Source of the DNA: Larix sibirica
Taxonomy: Eukaryota; Streptophyta; Pinopsida; Pinales; Pinaceae
Assembly: GCA_004151065.3 (NCBI GenBank)
Contig: NWUY0300015517.1
Coordinates: 34,281 to 58,247, forward strand
Length of the DNA stretch: 23,967 nt
Direction of reading: 5' to 3'
In this document: one piece after another, positions 1 to 9,420 of the stretch
Layout: each line of letters opens with the position of its first letter
Numbering within the stretch: the stretch's first letter is position 1
Notes under the pieces: model-generated
What the model saw: only the letters and a program-made list of their open reading frames with translations
The model's database searches: none
What the model was told of the DNA's origin: nothing
Program-made: the position numbers and the translations under genes

Positions 1-284
1 TTTTGGCCCATTTTAAGACAACCCAGATCGTTGAAATTCCAAAAAAATAACCAGAGAAAATGGAACTGTACCTCGCTCAAAAATTTTTCATCACCAATCA
101 CCAGAAAACCGAAACAATTTGAGTGCCACTTATCACACTCCCAAGAATACTCCTACTATTGTGAGGCCCAAAAAGTAATGAAATACAAAGCCACCTTGAT
201 TTTAACAAAGCCACTATACATTTCATTTAATTATTACAAAATAATAATAACAATGATCTTAACCTGATAAATAAAAAAGATTAT

Positions 285-307
285 TTTATAATAATAATAA
301 TAATAAT
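285..307. repeat. TAA microsatellite
   Basis: A run of six or seven TAA units follows a shorter AATAATAATAA run at 241-251. It is ordinary simple sequence in AT-rich intergenic DNA. Confidence 0.8.
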
Positions 308-577
308 CTAAACCCGATAAATAAAAAAGAACGGAATATAAATTTAGTTTATCATTAATTAATTATTTGCGTGAAGCAGTTTAAACGCGGTCCAACGTTC
401 GAATCCTGCCGGGTCTCACACGGCGAGTAAAGATTGGTTGCCTATAATGACACAAAAGATTGTTGGTCATGTCTTTGTATTTGTTTTTATTTTTTGCGTC
501 CGTTCGGAAGCCACTCCTGCCAGGTGTTGATGATGCATTTTATTCCAGTTTTCCATGTTCAAATCTGCGGATCTTTA

Positions 578-806
578 CAGGTAGAAGGTTCACTGTTCGA
601 TTCCCTCAAGTCCAGAGGCGAAGGTGTGAGGTTCGATCCTCAGGGCACAGAGGTGAATAAGGTTTAGAGATCGATTTCCCCTGGTCACAGAGGCGAAGAA
701 GTTTTAAGGTCGATTCACACAGGCTACAGAGGCGAAGGAGGTCTAGAGTTTGACTTCCACAGGGGCCAGACGCAAAGAAGATCGTTTGATCGCAGGTAGG
801 CTGAAT
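578..806 (+). repeat. Degenerate 35-40 bp tandem repeat in the leader of the DUF630/632 gene
   Basis: Six units begin with a CAGAGGCGAAG-like phrase at 578, 613, 648, 688, 727 and 767, spaced 35, 35, 40, 39 and 40 bases apart. Several units carry, about 12-20 bases in, a phrase like GTTCGATTCC (591-600), GGTTCGATCC (630-639) or GATCGATTTCC (669-679). The first unit reads CAGGTAGAAGG and the last CAGACGCAAAG. The array stops two bases before the ATG at 809, so it probably lies in the 5' UTR. The central phrase resembles a pol III B box, but no unit folds into an evident tRNA. Role unknown. Confidence 0.7.
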
Positions 807-808
807 CT

Positions 809-1793
809 ATGGGGTGCAGCCAGTCGAAAATCGACAACGAGGAGTCGGTGGCGAGGTGCAAGGAAAGGAAAGTTTTAATGAAAGAGGCGGTGACGGCGCG
901 TAATGCCTTTGCCGCTGCTCATTCAGGGTACGTTGTGTCTCTGAAGAACACAGGTGCCGCGCTGAATGACTACGGCCAGGGCGAGGCGAACGAAGCCCCG
1001 CCCCAGGGTGTGGCCCCGGTCGTCCCGATATACAGTGATCCGTTGCCCCCAGCCCCTCCGCCGCCTCCGCTCCCCGATTTCACCGACCGCTCAAAGCCTC
1101 CTCCCGTGCCCGTGCTGAAGCGTGCCAACAGTGAGCCGACCAAAGCCTTACAGAATATCCATCTGCAGTCGGAGGCAAAACACGTCCACGAAGCCCCCAC
1201 CAGTGAAGAAGAAGAAGAAGAGGAGGAAGAAGAGGAGGAGGAGGAGGAGGATGTCGAGGCGCCCGAGGCGGTTCCTCCGCCGCCTTCACCTCCGCACCAC
1301 ACCAATCCCCCACCGCCTCCGCCGCCAGCGCCGAATAGCTCCTGGGATTTCTTCGACGACATGCTCTCCTACACCAACCCCGAACCCCAGCCTTCTGTTG
1401 AAGAAACGGAGCCCCATGACCAGCACCGCGACCACGATCACGTCTACGCTGACATCAAGCAAAACGAGCAAAACCACCACAGAGACGACGAGACCGCCAC
1501 AGACACTGACACCGACGCTACTCACACCGGGACCGTCGAAAATTCTCCCGTCAAGATACCGGAAAAGTCTGCCGTGGCCGTGCAAAACAAGATCCCTGAG
1601 AAGAAGGCCAACCTCATGCAGCTCTCAGTCCCTCCGGACAGAGGGGGAGCTAGAGGCGGTGGAAAGGAACTGTTGCGGGTTTTAGCTGAACTTGATGATC
1701 ACTTCCTTGCGGCTTCGGTGAGCGGCCATGAGGTCTCCAAGATGCTGGAAGCCAATCGCTTGCATTATCACTCTAATTTCGCTGATAACAAAG
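809..1793 (+). CDS. DUF630/DUF632 protein (NRG2/REL2/APSR1-like), exon 1
   Basis: Exon 1 encodes residues 1-328 plus the first base of codon 329. The start is fixed by MGCSQSKIDNEE, the hallmark DUF630 N-terminus. Gly2 is a candidate for N-myristoylation and Cys3 for palmitoylation, so plasma-membrane attachment is likely. DUF630 spans about residues 1-60. Then come Pro-rich tracts (about 66-100 and 155-175), a run of 15 Glu (133-147), the WDFFDDM motif at about 179, and a disordered acidic, His-rich stretch. DUF632 begins near residue 285 with GKELLRVLAELDDHFLAAS and continues to NFADNKG. The donor is AAAG|GTTATT; joining 1793 to 5132 gives FADNKGTINHSEQVMRVITW, matching the family. Known members act in nitrate signalling, leaf shape and phosphate response; which role applies here cannot be told. 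Reading past the donor gives only a spurious extension to 1846. Confidence 0.94.
1205..1249 (+). repeat. GAA/GAG trinucleotide tract encoding 15 Glu
   Basis: An uninterrupted mix of GAA and GAG codons lies inside exon 1, flanked by proline-rich coding sequence. Such tracts are prone to length change and sit in the linker between DUF630 and DUF632, where the family tolerates variation. On the opposite strand it reads as a poly-Ser frame, which is a shadow. Confidence 0.9.
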
Positions 1794-1820
1794 GTTATTT
1801 AATCTTCCCCCTTTTGTCCT

Positions 1821-1892
1821 CTCTATTCAGGTGTTTCTGTTTCTAACATCTGTTTTCTCTATTCAGGGGTTTCTGTTTCTAACATCTGTTTC
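1821..1892. repeat. 36-bp tandem duplication beside the exon 1 donor
   Basis: CTCTATTCAGG begins at 1821 and again at 1857. The 36-base units differ by one base (GGTG versus GGGG after TTCAG). Each copy contains a pyrimidine-TTCAG|G string that looks like a 3' splice site, only 28-75 bases inside the intron. Confidence 0.85.
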
Positions 1893-1959
1893 GAGCCCAT
1901 TAAAGCAAAAACCAGTTCTGTATTTTCTATTTGAATAATTCGGAAGTCCCCGTTCAGTA

Positions 1960-2327
1960 TTTCCTGTCTTGATAATTCGGAATTTTAAATTAGGGCCATG
2001 GATGAAAGAAATCGAAATTGGTTAGGTTTGCCGTGAAAGATTTTCAACAGAAGTATACCATAATCAACAACTAGGAAAATGCCACGGAAGCAATCCAAAT
2101 TGAGCACTCGAGTCTGCCAAATTTTGGGTTTGAGTCCTGAGTTTTCCTGTCTTGATAATTCGGAATTTTAAATTAGGGCCATGGATGAAAGAAATCGAAA
2201 TTGGTTAGTTTTGCCGTGAAATATTTTCAACAGAAGTATACCATAATCAACAACTAGGAAATGCCACCGAAGCAATCCAAATTGAGCACTCGAGTCTGCC
2301 AAATTTTGGGTTTGAGTCCTGAGTTTT
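1960..2327. repeat. Tandem duplication of about 183 bp in intron 1
   Basis: Copy 1 (1960-2142) and copy 2 (2143-2327) share nearly all bases; a few substitutions and a one-base indel near AGGAAAATGCC separate them. Each copy ends with GGGTTTGAGTCCTGAG, which looks like a pol III B box with one change. No matching A box was seen, so a SINE origin is only a suggestion. Confidence 0.88.
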
Positions 2328-3595
2328 ACGATCTGAAAATGAAAGTTGTTGGATTCTTTGCTTGTATATTCCTGAAAGAAAAGATCTTCTTTGAGCTCTT
2401 TGTCTAGCTATATATCCTTTCCAACATTTTGTTCTACGAGTACAATTAATTACAGTTATAGAGGATTACCGATAGATGTTCAGATTGCCAGGGTCATACG
2501 CTATAAGCTGAAGCATATAACATAGAGCTTAAAATAATATGTGATTAGCAGGTTTGTCTACCGTGTTAATGGTTTTGAAAAATAAACCCACATTTCAGAA
2601 ATTTGGGTTTTAAACTCTTTATCCGTGTCCAGCTACTGTGATTTCTTTCTTCCAAAAATATACTGGTCCAAGAGTATATTCTTATACATTGGGCGACTTA
2701 TTTGACAATCGCAAATTGTGTTGTGATTGATAATCAAAGGAACCCAGTTGCATAGTGGTTGGATTGGAATTTGGAATACCTCATACAATTGGTGCTCTCT
2801 AACTAGGTACTAGCCCAACAATATATATTGAGCAATGCAAGCCGCTATTGCTGTCTTTGTGATTGATGATTGAATAAACCTAGTAGTATATTAAGTCAGG
2901 TTAGCTTGACACATCATACCATGAATTATTTCTCCCTGAAGTACCAGCTGGGGAATATATATTCAGCAATTCAACCAACTATTGCAGAGTTACATCCAAA
3001 TTACTAATATGAGCATTGCAAAAATTGCCAATTTGTTGGCAACATTGCGATTTTTTTGCTATTTTTACTGCAAAAATTAAAATTTGCCCTTGAAAAATTT
3101 GCAATAATTTGTGTGCTGAGTTTTTGCCATTTTTTGCAATTTAAAAATATAAATATAATATATATTTTGTATCTTCTAAACTTTGCCATTGTTTTCCCCA
3201 ATTTTATTTGACTTTGTCAATGTTTCGAGTTCATCACTCATCATATTTTCGTTGGCATCGATGTTGATGTTTTCAACATTGTTCATTTTAGCTTAGTCTA
3301 TTATATTGTAGCTAGCGCTAGACTTGGATCAATGATACCTTATTTACTATCTTGTAATGTCTTTCATGATGATGTTATCAACAATTCCATCAAAACATAT
3401 AATAACCTTTGGTCAGTATAAATAGATATTGATTCAGTCACCACTGCAAGCAAATGATCTTTTTATTTTTATTTTTATTTTAAAATTGTATCTTGGAAAG
3501 CTTTTGTTGGGAAACATCACTTGTCTGAGTTGACTTCAACATGAGGGAGAACTTCTAGCATGAGGTGAGGAATTTTCTTTGGCATAAAAGCCCCG

Positions 3596-3735
3596 TTTGA
3601 GGGGTATCTATTATGTTAAAGTCACTTGGGACTTGTACTCGGCTTCATATGCTTATTTGTAACCTATTTTGAGGGGTATCTATTATGTCAAAATCACTTA
3701 GGTTTTGCACTTGGTCTCATCTTGGTTATTCGGGG
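3596..3735. repeat. 72-bp imperfect tandem duplication
   Basis: The phrase GAGGGGTATCTATTATGT begins at 3599 and again at 3671, a period of 72. The units diverge moderately. It lies next to the SINE-like head at 3740-3811 and, on the minus strand, could form that element's body. Confidence 0.75.
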
Positions 3736-3739
3736 CATT

Positions 3740-3811
3740 TCTTGTTGGGTTTTGAACTAAGCACTCATTATGGTAAGCACTGTGCCCTAACCACTCCTCC
3801 ATAACTCGACC
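3740..3811 (-). mobile_element. tRNA-derived SINE-like head, minus strand
   Basis: Read on the minus strand, an A-box-like GTGGTTAGGGC (3794-3784) is followed by a B-box-like AGTTCAAAACCC (3758-3747). The distance of about 47 bases from A-box start to B-box end is close to tRNA geometry. The first bases resemble a D arm. If correct, the element body extends leftward, perhaps through the 72-bp repeat to about 3540. Its 3' tail and target-site duplication were not identified. Confidence 0.45.
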
Positions 3812-3965
3812 AAATCTTCGAGCTTTGATATCCAAGTAAAATCCACATTTAGCAGAACTGTGCTTGAATGATTTTGATTGCTATGTAAACAACATAAGTT
3901 GGATAAGATCATAGCAAAAGCCTTTTTTATGGATTCTAGTTTGTTGCTCCTCTTCTATTACTGGA

Positions 3966-4027
3966 TACGTGGGTACGGGTAACCGGTACAGGTATGCGTA
4001 CCTTACCCCCGGGTACGGGTACCCATG
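3966..4027. repeat. GGTAC-rich cryptic repeat
   Basis: The phrase GGGTACGGGTA occurs twice, at 3971 and about 4011, with GGTAC/GTACC variants between. Because GGTACC is self-complementary, the segment is also palindromic. It is locally GC-rich inside AT-rich intron DNA. Origin unknown; a transposon fragment is plausible. Confidence 0.6.
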
Positions 4028-4867
4028 CTACTTTGTATGAAACATAATTGTACAATGTAAGGTCAATCTATGAAGAAGATTTTAATGTTTTTATAGTCTC
4101 AGAAAAGAGAAGTGTATCTCTGTTGTCATGTTCCTGGTATCTTAATTAATGCTTGTGCAAAAATGGCTTCTAGAACTTGTGTTTAGTAATGTTTCTACTT
4201 TTCAGTTTTTTATTTTAAGGTTTAGAGAAGAAAAACCAATTTTAAGGTTAGAGAAGACCTCTTGATTACCTTCATTACTCTTTTTCAAAATCTTTCTGAA
4301 CTGCCAGATTACTCTAAATTCTATAGCTCTCCCTGTTGAAAAGATGGTCACACATCTTGGAGATGTAATCTGATCTAAAGTATATTCTCAAGAAGTTTTT
4401 TAATAACCTGGAATGTCATCTGAATAAAGCTGCAAAATAAGTGGAAACCACTCGTCGAATGAGGAAATTCCAAAAATCATTTCCAAACTTAACTACAAAT
4501 TACACAGTTCTGGAAAATTTCAAAAAATAGATGTATGCGTCAACCTAAAAGTGAAAATAAAAATGACATTAACTTAATGTCCACTAATGACCAAAATAGA
4601 TCAATGAGACTTGGAATTACTGCAAGTTATAACAAGATAAAGAATGCCAGCGAATCTCTTCCTCAGAATAAAATTAAATGACAAAGCGACAAATAAAAGT
4701 GAAAGTGGGGTTAACCCAGAATGGGCAAACTTTGATATGCAGTGAAATACAGGCCTGGAGAGGAAGACAAGGATACTGCAAGTCAACCAAACCATGAGCT
4801 AGGCTGGAAGATAAGAAGTAAAGTCCTCGTTCACATTTCTGGTAGCTTAAATGTCTACAGGGCATCC

Positions 4868-5051
4868 TTGTATACAAGCGGGCAAGGCAGATGTTATTAA
4901 GAGGGAGAACAGTAACTAATCATTATGTGTCCATGACTGATATGATTAATTGTTTTTTATTGTATACATGCGGGGGAGGCAGATGTTATTAAGAGGGAGA
5001 ACAGTAACTAATCATTATGTGTCCATGACTGATATGATTAATTGTTTTTTA
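4868..5051. repeat. 92-bp tandem duplication upstream of exon 2
   Basis: TTGTATACA begins at 4868 and again at 4960. The two 92-base units are nearly identical; differences are confined to the first 30 bases (AAGCGGGCAAGG versus ATGCGGGGGAGG). The high identity suggests a recent event. Confidence 0.9.
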
Positions 5052-5131
5052 AGTAATATTTTTTGTTTTGCTATATTTATTCTATCACGTGGCAAACTAC
5101 ATGGCCTCACGCAGTGTAAGATTCTGTATAG

Positions 5132-5307
5132 GTACAATTAATCATTCAGAACAGGTAATGCGCGTTATAACATGGAATCGTTCATTTAAAAGCCATTATA
5201 GCTCAGAGGATGGGAATGATGATATGCAGGCCAAGGAGAAGGAGACCCATGCCTCTGTATTGGACAAACTGTTAGCATGGGAAAATAAACTTTATGATGA
5301 AGTGAAG
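5132..5307 (+). CDS. DUF630/DUF632 protein, exon 2
   Basis: Exon 2 completes the split Gly codon 329 and encodes residues 330-387. The acceptor is CTGTATAG|GTACAATT and the donor is GTGAAG|GTATGT, a consensus 5' splice site, in phase 0. The peptide includes HSEQVMRVITWNRSFK and later ASVLDKLLAWENKLYDEVK, both diagnostic of DUF632, which is predicted to be helical with leucine-zipper-like coiled coils. The linker SHYSSEDGNDDMQAKEKET is acidic and polar. Family resemblance and both splice junctions support the exon; the frame also stays open upstream of the acceptor, but that part does not match the family. Confidence 0.94.
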
Positions 5308-6242
5308 GTATGTGAACTTTCCCCTTCATTGAGAACTTTAAGATTACATATTATATTGCCAGAGTACAAGAATTTTAATGTTGAGTCCTTGGGAACCAGG
5401 GATTCTTTCTGATTTCAAATTTAGTATTTCATGTGTTATTCATCTTCCAGTGTTTAAATACAACTATTCAAATCTGAAGTTCCCTTTTTCTTATGTTGGT
5501 TTATCTTATTGTGTCCGAAAACTCTTTTTTTATTTCAAATTTCCATTTTTTGTTCACTTCGATTTTGAAGTTAGCTTACTGGGACTTGATCCTTATAAAG
5601 CCCCCCAAAACACAAACAGTTGACTTTACTAGCATCGTCTGTCATATCTGTTTTTTCCATGTACTTATTTATGATCAACTGTATTGTATTTGTGTCAACC
5701 ATTAGCAGTGATATAATGTAGAAGTAACAATAATTAGATCTAGCACGTCTGGCTCATGGCCACTTGAGCTAACTCTCGGGGCTTATTCTGTGGATAACAA
5801 TTATCTAACTGTTATTTCTCATTTACCCAAACTGTTTTTAAGCATTTATATATTAATGCCATCTCATGATCCTTATATTACACACTTGAGCATCCGTAAA
5901 TCCTGGAGCTCCAATTACTTGTAATTGTGTTGAAAGTCATATCAACACTTATCTGTCCTTGGATAGGTACATCTTATCTCCTTTTTATTACAGCTCTTTC
6001 TAGGTAAATACTTGCCATTACATTAAACTATATCTTTTGTAAAAGGTAATGTAATTGCTTCAAAACAAAATGAGAGGAGAGTGAATATCTTATAGCCTTG
6101 TAAGACTTTTGAGGTATGTGATTAATATGGGAGACACTATGAGATACTTTAGATCCAAACTACATGAGTCACTTTATCTGAATTTTTGTATGATATGTTA
6201 AAATATACCTGATGGTTTTCTCTTATATTTTTGTGCTTGCAG
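5308..6242 (+). other. Intron 2 of the DUF630/632 gene
   Basis: A 935-base AT-rich intron from GTATGT to TTTTTGTGCTTGCAG. It contains a truncated SINE-like head at 5737-5783. Short open frames in it have no recognisable similarity. Confidence 0.92.
5737..5783 (-). mobile_element. Truncated SINE-like head, copy A
   Basis: On the minus strand this reads as a tRNA-like 5' half: an A-box-like TTAGCTCAAGTGGCC, then a stem CATG/CGTG enclosing the seven-base loop AGCCAGA. It matches copy B at 6690-6840 over about 45 bases, but no B box follows to the left, so the copy seems cut off. Confidence 0.5.
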
Positions 6243-6466
6243 GCAGGTGAGCTTATGAAAATTGAGTATCAGAAAAAGATTTCATCGCTGAATAGACAAA
6301 AGAAGAGAGGGAGGCATTCAGAAGCACTAGAAAAAACAAAAGCTGCAGTGAAGTATCTCCACACAAGATACATGGTTGACTTTCAAGCTATGGACTCAAC
6401 ATCTTCAGAAATACAGAGGCTTCGTGATGAACAATTATATCCAAATCTTGTGGAACTTGTTGAGGG
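6243..6466 (+). CDS. DUF630/DUF632 protein, exon 3
   Basis: Exon 3 encodes residues 388-461 plus two bases of the next codon (Gly). The acceptor is TTGCAG|GCAGGT and the donor GAGGG|GTAAGT. The peptide starts AGELMKIEYQKK and includes SEALEKTKAAVKYLHTRYMVD, DSTSSEIQRLRDEQLYPNLV and VELVEG, a classic DUF632 core. Exons 1-3 total 1385 coding bases, roughly 55-70% of the usual family length. The following exon should begin with a MWE-type motif and later carry a KALNNWLKLNL-like segment; neither is visible downstream to 23967. Confidence 0.94.
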
Positions 6467-6470
6467 GTAA

Positions 6471-6610
6471 GTTGTAAGTGGATTTCTAAAACAAGGAAAA
6501 CATGTCTAAGCCTTGTATTTTATTTTTTTTCTAAAATAAGGAAAACATGCCTAACCAACATACCTAAGTTGTAAGTGGATTTCTAAAATAAGGAAAACAT
6601 GCCGAAGGAA
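6471..6610. repeat. Direct repeats at the exon 3 donor
   Basis: GTTGTAAGTGGATTTCTAAAA with AAGGAAAACATG follows the donor at 6471 and recurs at 6568, 97 bases away. A partial third copy (TTCTAAAATAAGGAAAACATG) lies at about 6528-6548. The duplication therefore covers the bases just after the 5' splice site. Confidence 0.82.
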
Positions 6611-6689
6611 AATAAATGAATCATGGATGGCTGAACAGAACAGAAGCATGTTTTTTTTTTCCAAGGAAAAACCTCTGAGAAATTCCCTG

Positions 6690-6840
6690 TGATCATGGAT
6701 TGTAAATGGGGTAAACTGTCTCTTCCTAAGCTCGAAGCACTTAACCTTGAGGGTATCAAGAGATTACAACCTGTGACCTCCCCAACTTGGGGGAGATATC
6801 TCATGTCTGGCTCATGACTACTTGAACCAACTCAGGGGCT
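6690..6840 (-). mobile_element. tRNA-derived SINE-like element, copy B
   Basis: Minus-strand features in order are: an A-box-like GAGTTGGTTCAAGTAGTC (6833-6816); a stem CATG/CATG around the seven-base loop AGCCAGA; a hairpin-forming CTCCCC...GGGGAG stretch (6779-6796 on the plus strand); and a B-box-like AGGTTGTAATCTC (6772-6760). The extra hairpin between the anticodon-like arm and the B box recalls the long variable arm of class II tRNAs. Ends and target-site duplications were not determined. Confidence 0.5.
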
Positions 6841-6867
6841 GATTAGAAGCATGTTGTGTCTCTAGAT

Positions 6868-6990
6868 ACAATGTTTTGTCATAAATCTATGTAAATTGGC
6901 TGTGATATAACATTTGGTAATAAATCTATGTAAATTGGCAATGACACAACATTGTGTCATTAAATTATGCAAATGGGCTATTCTGTATAC
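6868..6990. repeat. Three imperfect units of about 40 bp
   Basis: Units starting at about 6868, 6910 and 6949 share ACAAT..TT.GT.ATAAATCTATGTAAATTGGC-like sequence, with the third more diverged (ATTATGCAAATGGGC). Intronic or intergenic; no coding capacity. Confidence 0.7.
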
Positions 6991-8400
6991 AATCGTATAC
7001 TTAATATTGTATAATAAAATTGTAGTTTCATGTCTTATGATATTATGTGTAGAAGGGCATTTAGGAGAAGTAAGATCCGTTGCCGCCTAATTTGCACCTA
7101 AGTGAGAAAAATCTCATTTCACTAGTGCAGCCTTGGGAGCAAGTTCAGGTTGGGTGCCACTGTCATCTCAACACTTAACTTCTCTGTTTATATGTCAACT
7201 CCCAAACAAAACCAAGGGAGGCTTCCTTAATTAAAACATAAAAGATCAGAACCAAAACAAGGGAGTTAACTAAGATTTCAAGTGCTAAAGATAATATGAA
7301 ATATAAACCGACCACATTGATTGAAAATAATTCCAAGATAAGAAATATTGCAAAGCATAAACTACTTGGATTTTAACTGATAAGTTAATGCTTTAAAAGA
7401 TACTGCAAATAAATAACAAAACAGTTAAATGACTGTTATTTACGATAGCCTAGAAGTGAAATAAATGATATGGAATAAATACCAGTGTCTTTTAGACTAG
7501 ATGATTGGCAGTTAGGGTAAAGTGGTTTGAACCACTTCTGATTGATCGATCTAGCTAAAGTTAGAAAGTTAGGGAAGAGTGTTTATAACCACTTCTGATT
7601 GAAAGCTGGGCTAGCAATTAATCTAGATAAGAAAAAGCAGGAAATCAAGATAATCTAAACAATTAAACCAAGCTGTAAAAGATACAATACTGAGAATCGA
7701 AATGCTTTAAACTTGTCAAAGATATACGCCACTTAAAGCCTGCTAAATAAAAGAGAGAAGGCTGCGAAAGAGAGTAGTAGTAAAAACCACTCTTTCCTTC
7801 CGAGAGACAGCTATCCCTTGAGGTTGAAAAGGGACCTTGTAATCCTGAAATTGTTAGGTATAAAACAACAGATTATAGACTGAATTTCAGAGTATAAGAG
7901 AGTGCTAGACAGCCTGCAAAATGATTTATCTTTAGCCTGCTAGGCTGGTTATGCCTAAATCTGCAACCTATGAATATTTCTTAGCTGAATTCTAAGGAAG
8001 AATTAGATTTAAATTAAGAAAATCTGAACTTCTCAAGATACTAGCTATATAAAGAACCTTAGATTATACTTAGCTAGGTCTATTTTAAATGCTATTCATT
8101 TCAAATTGAAATAGATGAATAGATTGAAGAGATGAAATCTATTTGTGCTCTTCTTGTAATTATAGATTTCAGTTGGAAAAAGAAGGGAGAAATTTGATTT
8201 TTTCTTTATATTTGGATGCTTGAGAAAGAGAGACAGACTAGTACCAAATTGATGGGCCGAGTCAATGGGGACTCTCTAAGAGGACCTTGCTTTAGAATGA
8301 CCATTGAGAGAGGAGGGTTGCTTTGTGATACTATCGATCTTTTTGATTTGAGGGAGGAAACCTTCACAAGATAACAAAGGGAGAGAGACTAGATCTCTGA
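6991..8400. other. AT-rich non-coding stretch
   Basis: No gene is supported. Two imperfect copies of GTTAGGG..AGTG..T..AACCACTTCTGATTGA occur at about 7508-7544 and 7567-7602. If the DUF630/632 gene is intact this is inside its third intron. Confidence 0.6.
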
Positions 8401-9420
8401 TTCCTTTCTGTTAGGGGTGCACGCCACAAGGAAAATGTTAGTATTGCATAATCCAAATTATGGTAACTATGCAAAAAGTAACTATCTTTCTAGTAGAATA
8501 ACAAAAAGAATTATTATAGGAATTAACATACCATACTTCTCTTCCAATGAGGTAGTAATACCCTTTCAATGGCCAAGCATAAGAGAGAAATGACAATGCA
8601 ATAGTAAGTTACCTCCACATTAAGAACATGAAATAAGAGACAATCCACATATGAAAAAATGGGTCTTGAGATGACCTCCAAACTTCAAAGCCTTATACTT
8701 GATATTCCAATGAAGCTCTCCAAACAAGAGAATGGTTACAAATACCAATGTTCAAAGCAACAACTAACAACCAACAATGAAATGAGGGGGGAGCACTCCT
8801 TATATATCTTTTGGAGTGAAAAGGGTGCCCCTTCAAGTGTCAATAGGTATGCATGGGGAAGTGTGCCACCTCTAGGAGCTAACTAGAGCCTCATGTGCAA
8901 CCTCTAGAGTTAACTAGGAGCAAAGGATGCCACACGTGTGAACTAGGAGACAAGGAGGGGTGCATGAGTGTGGCAAACATCCATAAATCAAGGCAAGGTG
9001 TCTCCGAGAGGTGTCCCCCCTAGAAAATGCATGTTCTCCAACAAAAATCCATCAAACAAGGATTATGGGCCTCAGAATCAGGAGATTATGTCCCCAGAAT
9101 CTCGAAATCAGGGATTTCAAGACAAAATCCCATAAAGTAGGGAATTTTGTCTCTAACATCCACAGAAAAGGGGATAATGCTCCTTGGAGGTGCATTAGGC
9201 ATGATTTGAGGGGGGGGAAGGTCAAATATGTGTTTTACATCCCCTTTAATCATACATTACAATATCAAGACATAATACACCCCTAAGGGACCTAAACTGA
9301 CTCTAAAAACATGTCCATGTGACACACTATGAGATGCATGATAATACAAATAGACACGGGTCTAAGACACCAGGCTAGGGCAGAGATGTATTAGTACATT
9401 CTCATGGCTTTGGAGGCATG
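8401..9420. other. Non-coding stretch with possible transposon remains
   Basis: Open frames here (about 8659-8886 and 9011-9286) have no recognisable domain. Between about 8980 and 9180 there are degenerate phrases of the kind ATCCA..AA.AAGGGGATTATG, loosely repeated every 25-35 bases. The feel is of an old LTR element, but I see no LTR boundaries, primer-binding site or polyprotein. Confidence 0.35.

Larger units (their letters stand above)
1..808 (+). promoter_or_regulatory. Upstream region and 5' leader of the DUF630/DUF632 gene
   Basis: This stretch precedes the start codon at 809 and has no supportable gene. The first 360 bases are AT-rich with TAA-type microsatellites (about 241-252 and 285-307). 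A short phrase with GATAAATAAAAAAGA occurs twice, around 265-280 and 315-330. From about 390 the composition shifts to mixed GC. A pol III B-box-like string, GTTCGAATCC, sits at 397-406, and a degenerate tandem repeat fills 578-806. I see no convincing TATA box at a firm distance, so no transcription start is proposed. The promoter role is inferred only from position. Confidence 0.5.
1794..5131 (+). other. Intron 1 of the DUF630/632 gene
   Basis: This 3.3-kb intron runs from a GTTATT donor to a CTGTATAG acceptor. It is AT-rich, carries no supported gene, and holds a 36-bp duplication at its very start, a 183-bp tandem duplication (1960-2327), a 72-bp duplication (3596-3735), a SINE-like head (3740-3811), a GGTAC cluster (3966-4027) and a 92-bp duplication ending 80 bases before exon 2. 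The segment 2330-3590 shows only degenerate AT-rich sequence, including an AAAAATTGC-rich patch at about 3010-3200. Confidence 0.88.

Noticed and set aside
385-425. Possible tRNA gene around GTTCGAATCC
   Set aside because: Only the B-box-like string is present; the flanking bases do not pair as a T stem, and no A box or anticodon arm is found at the right distance upstream.
970-1362. Minus-strand frame with Gly-rich and poly-Ser tracts
   Set aside because: It is the complement of the Pro-rich and poly-Glu coding sequence of exon 1 and has no family resemblance.
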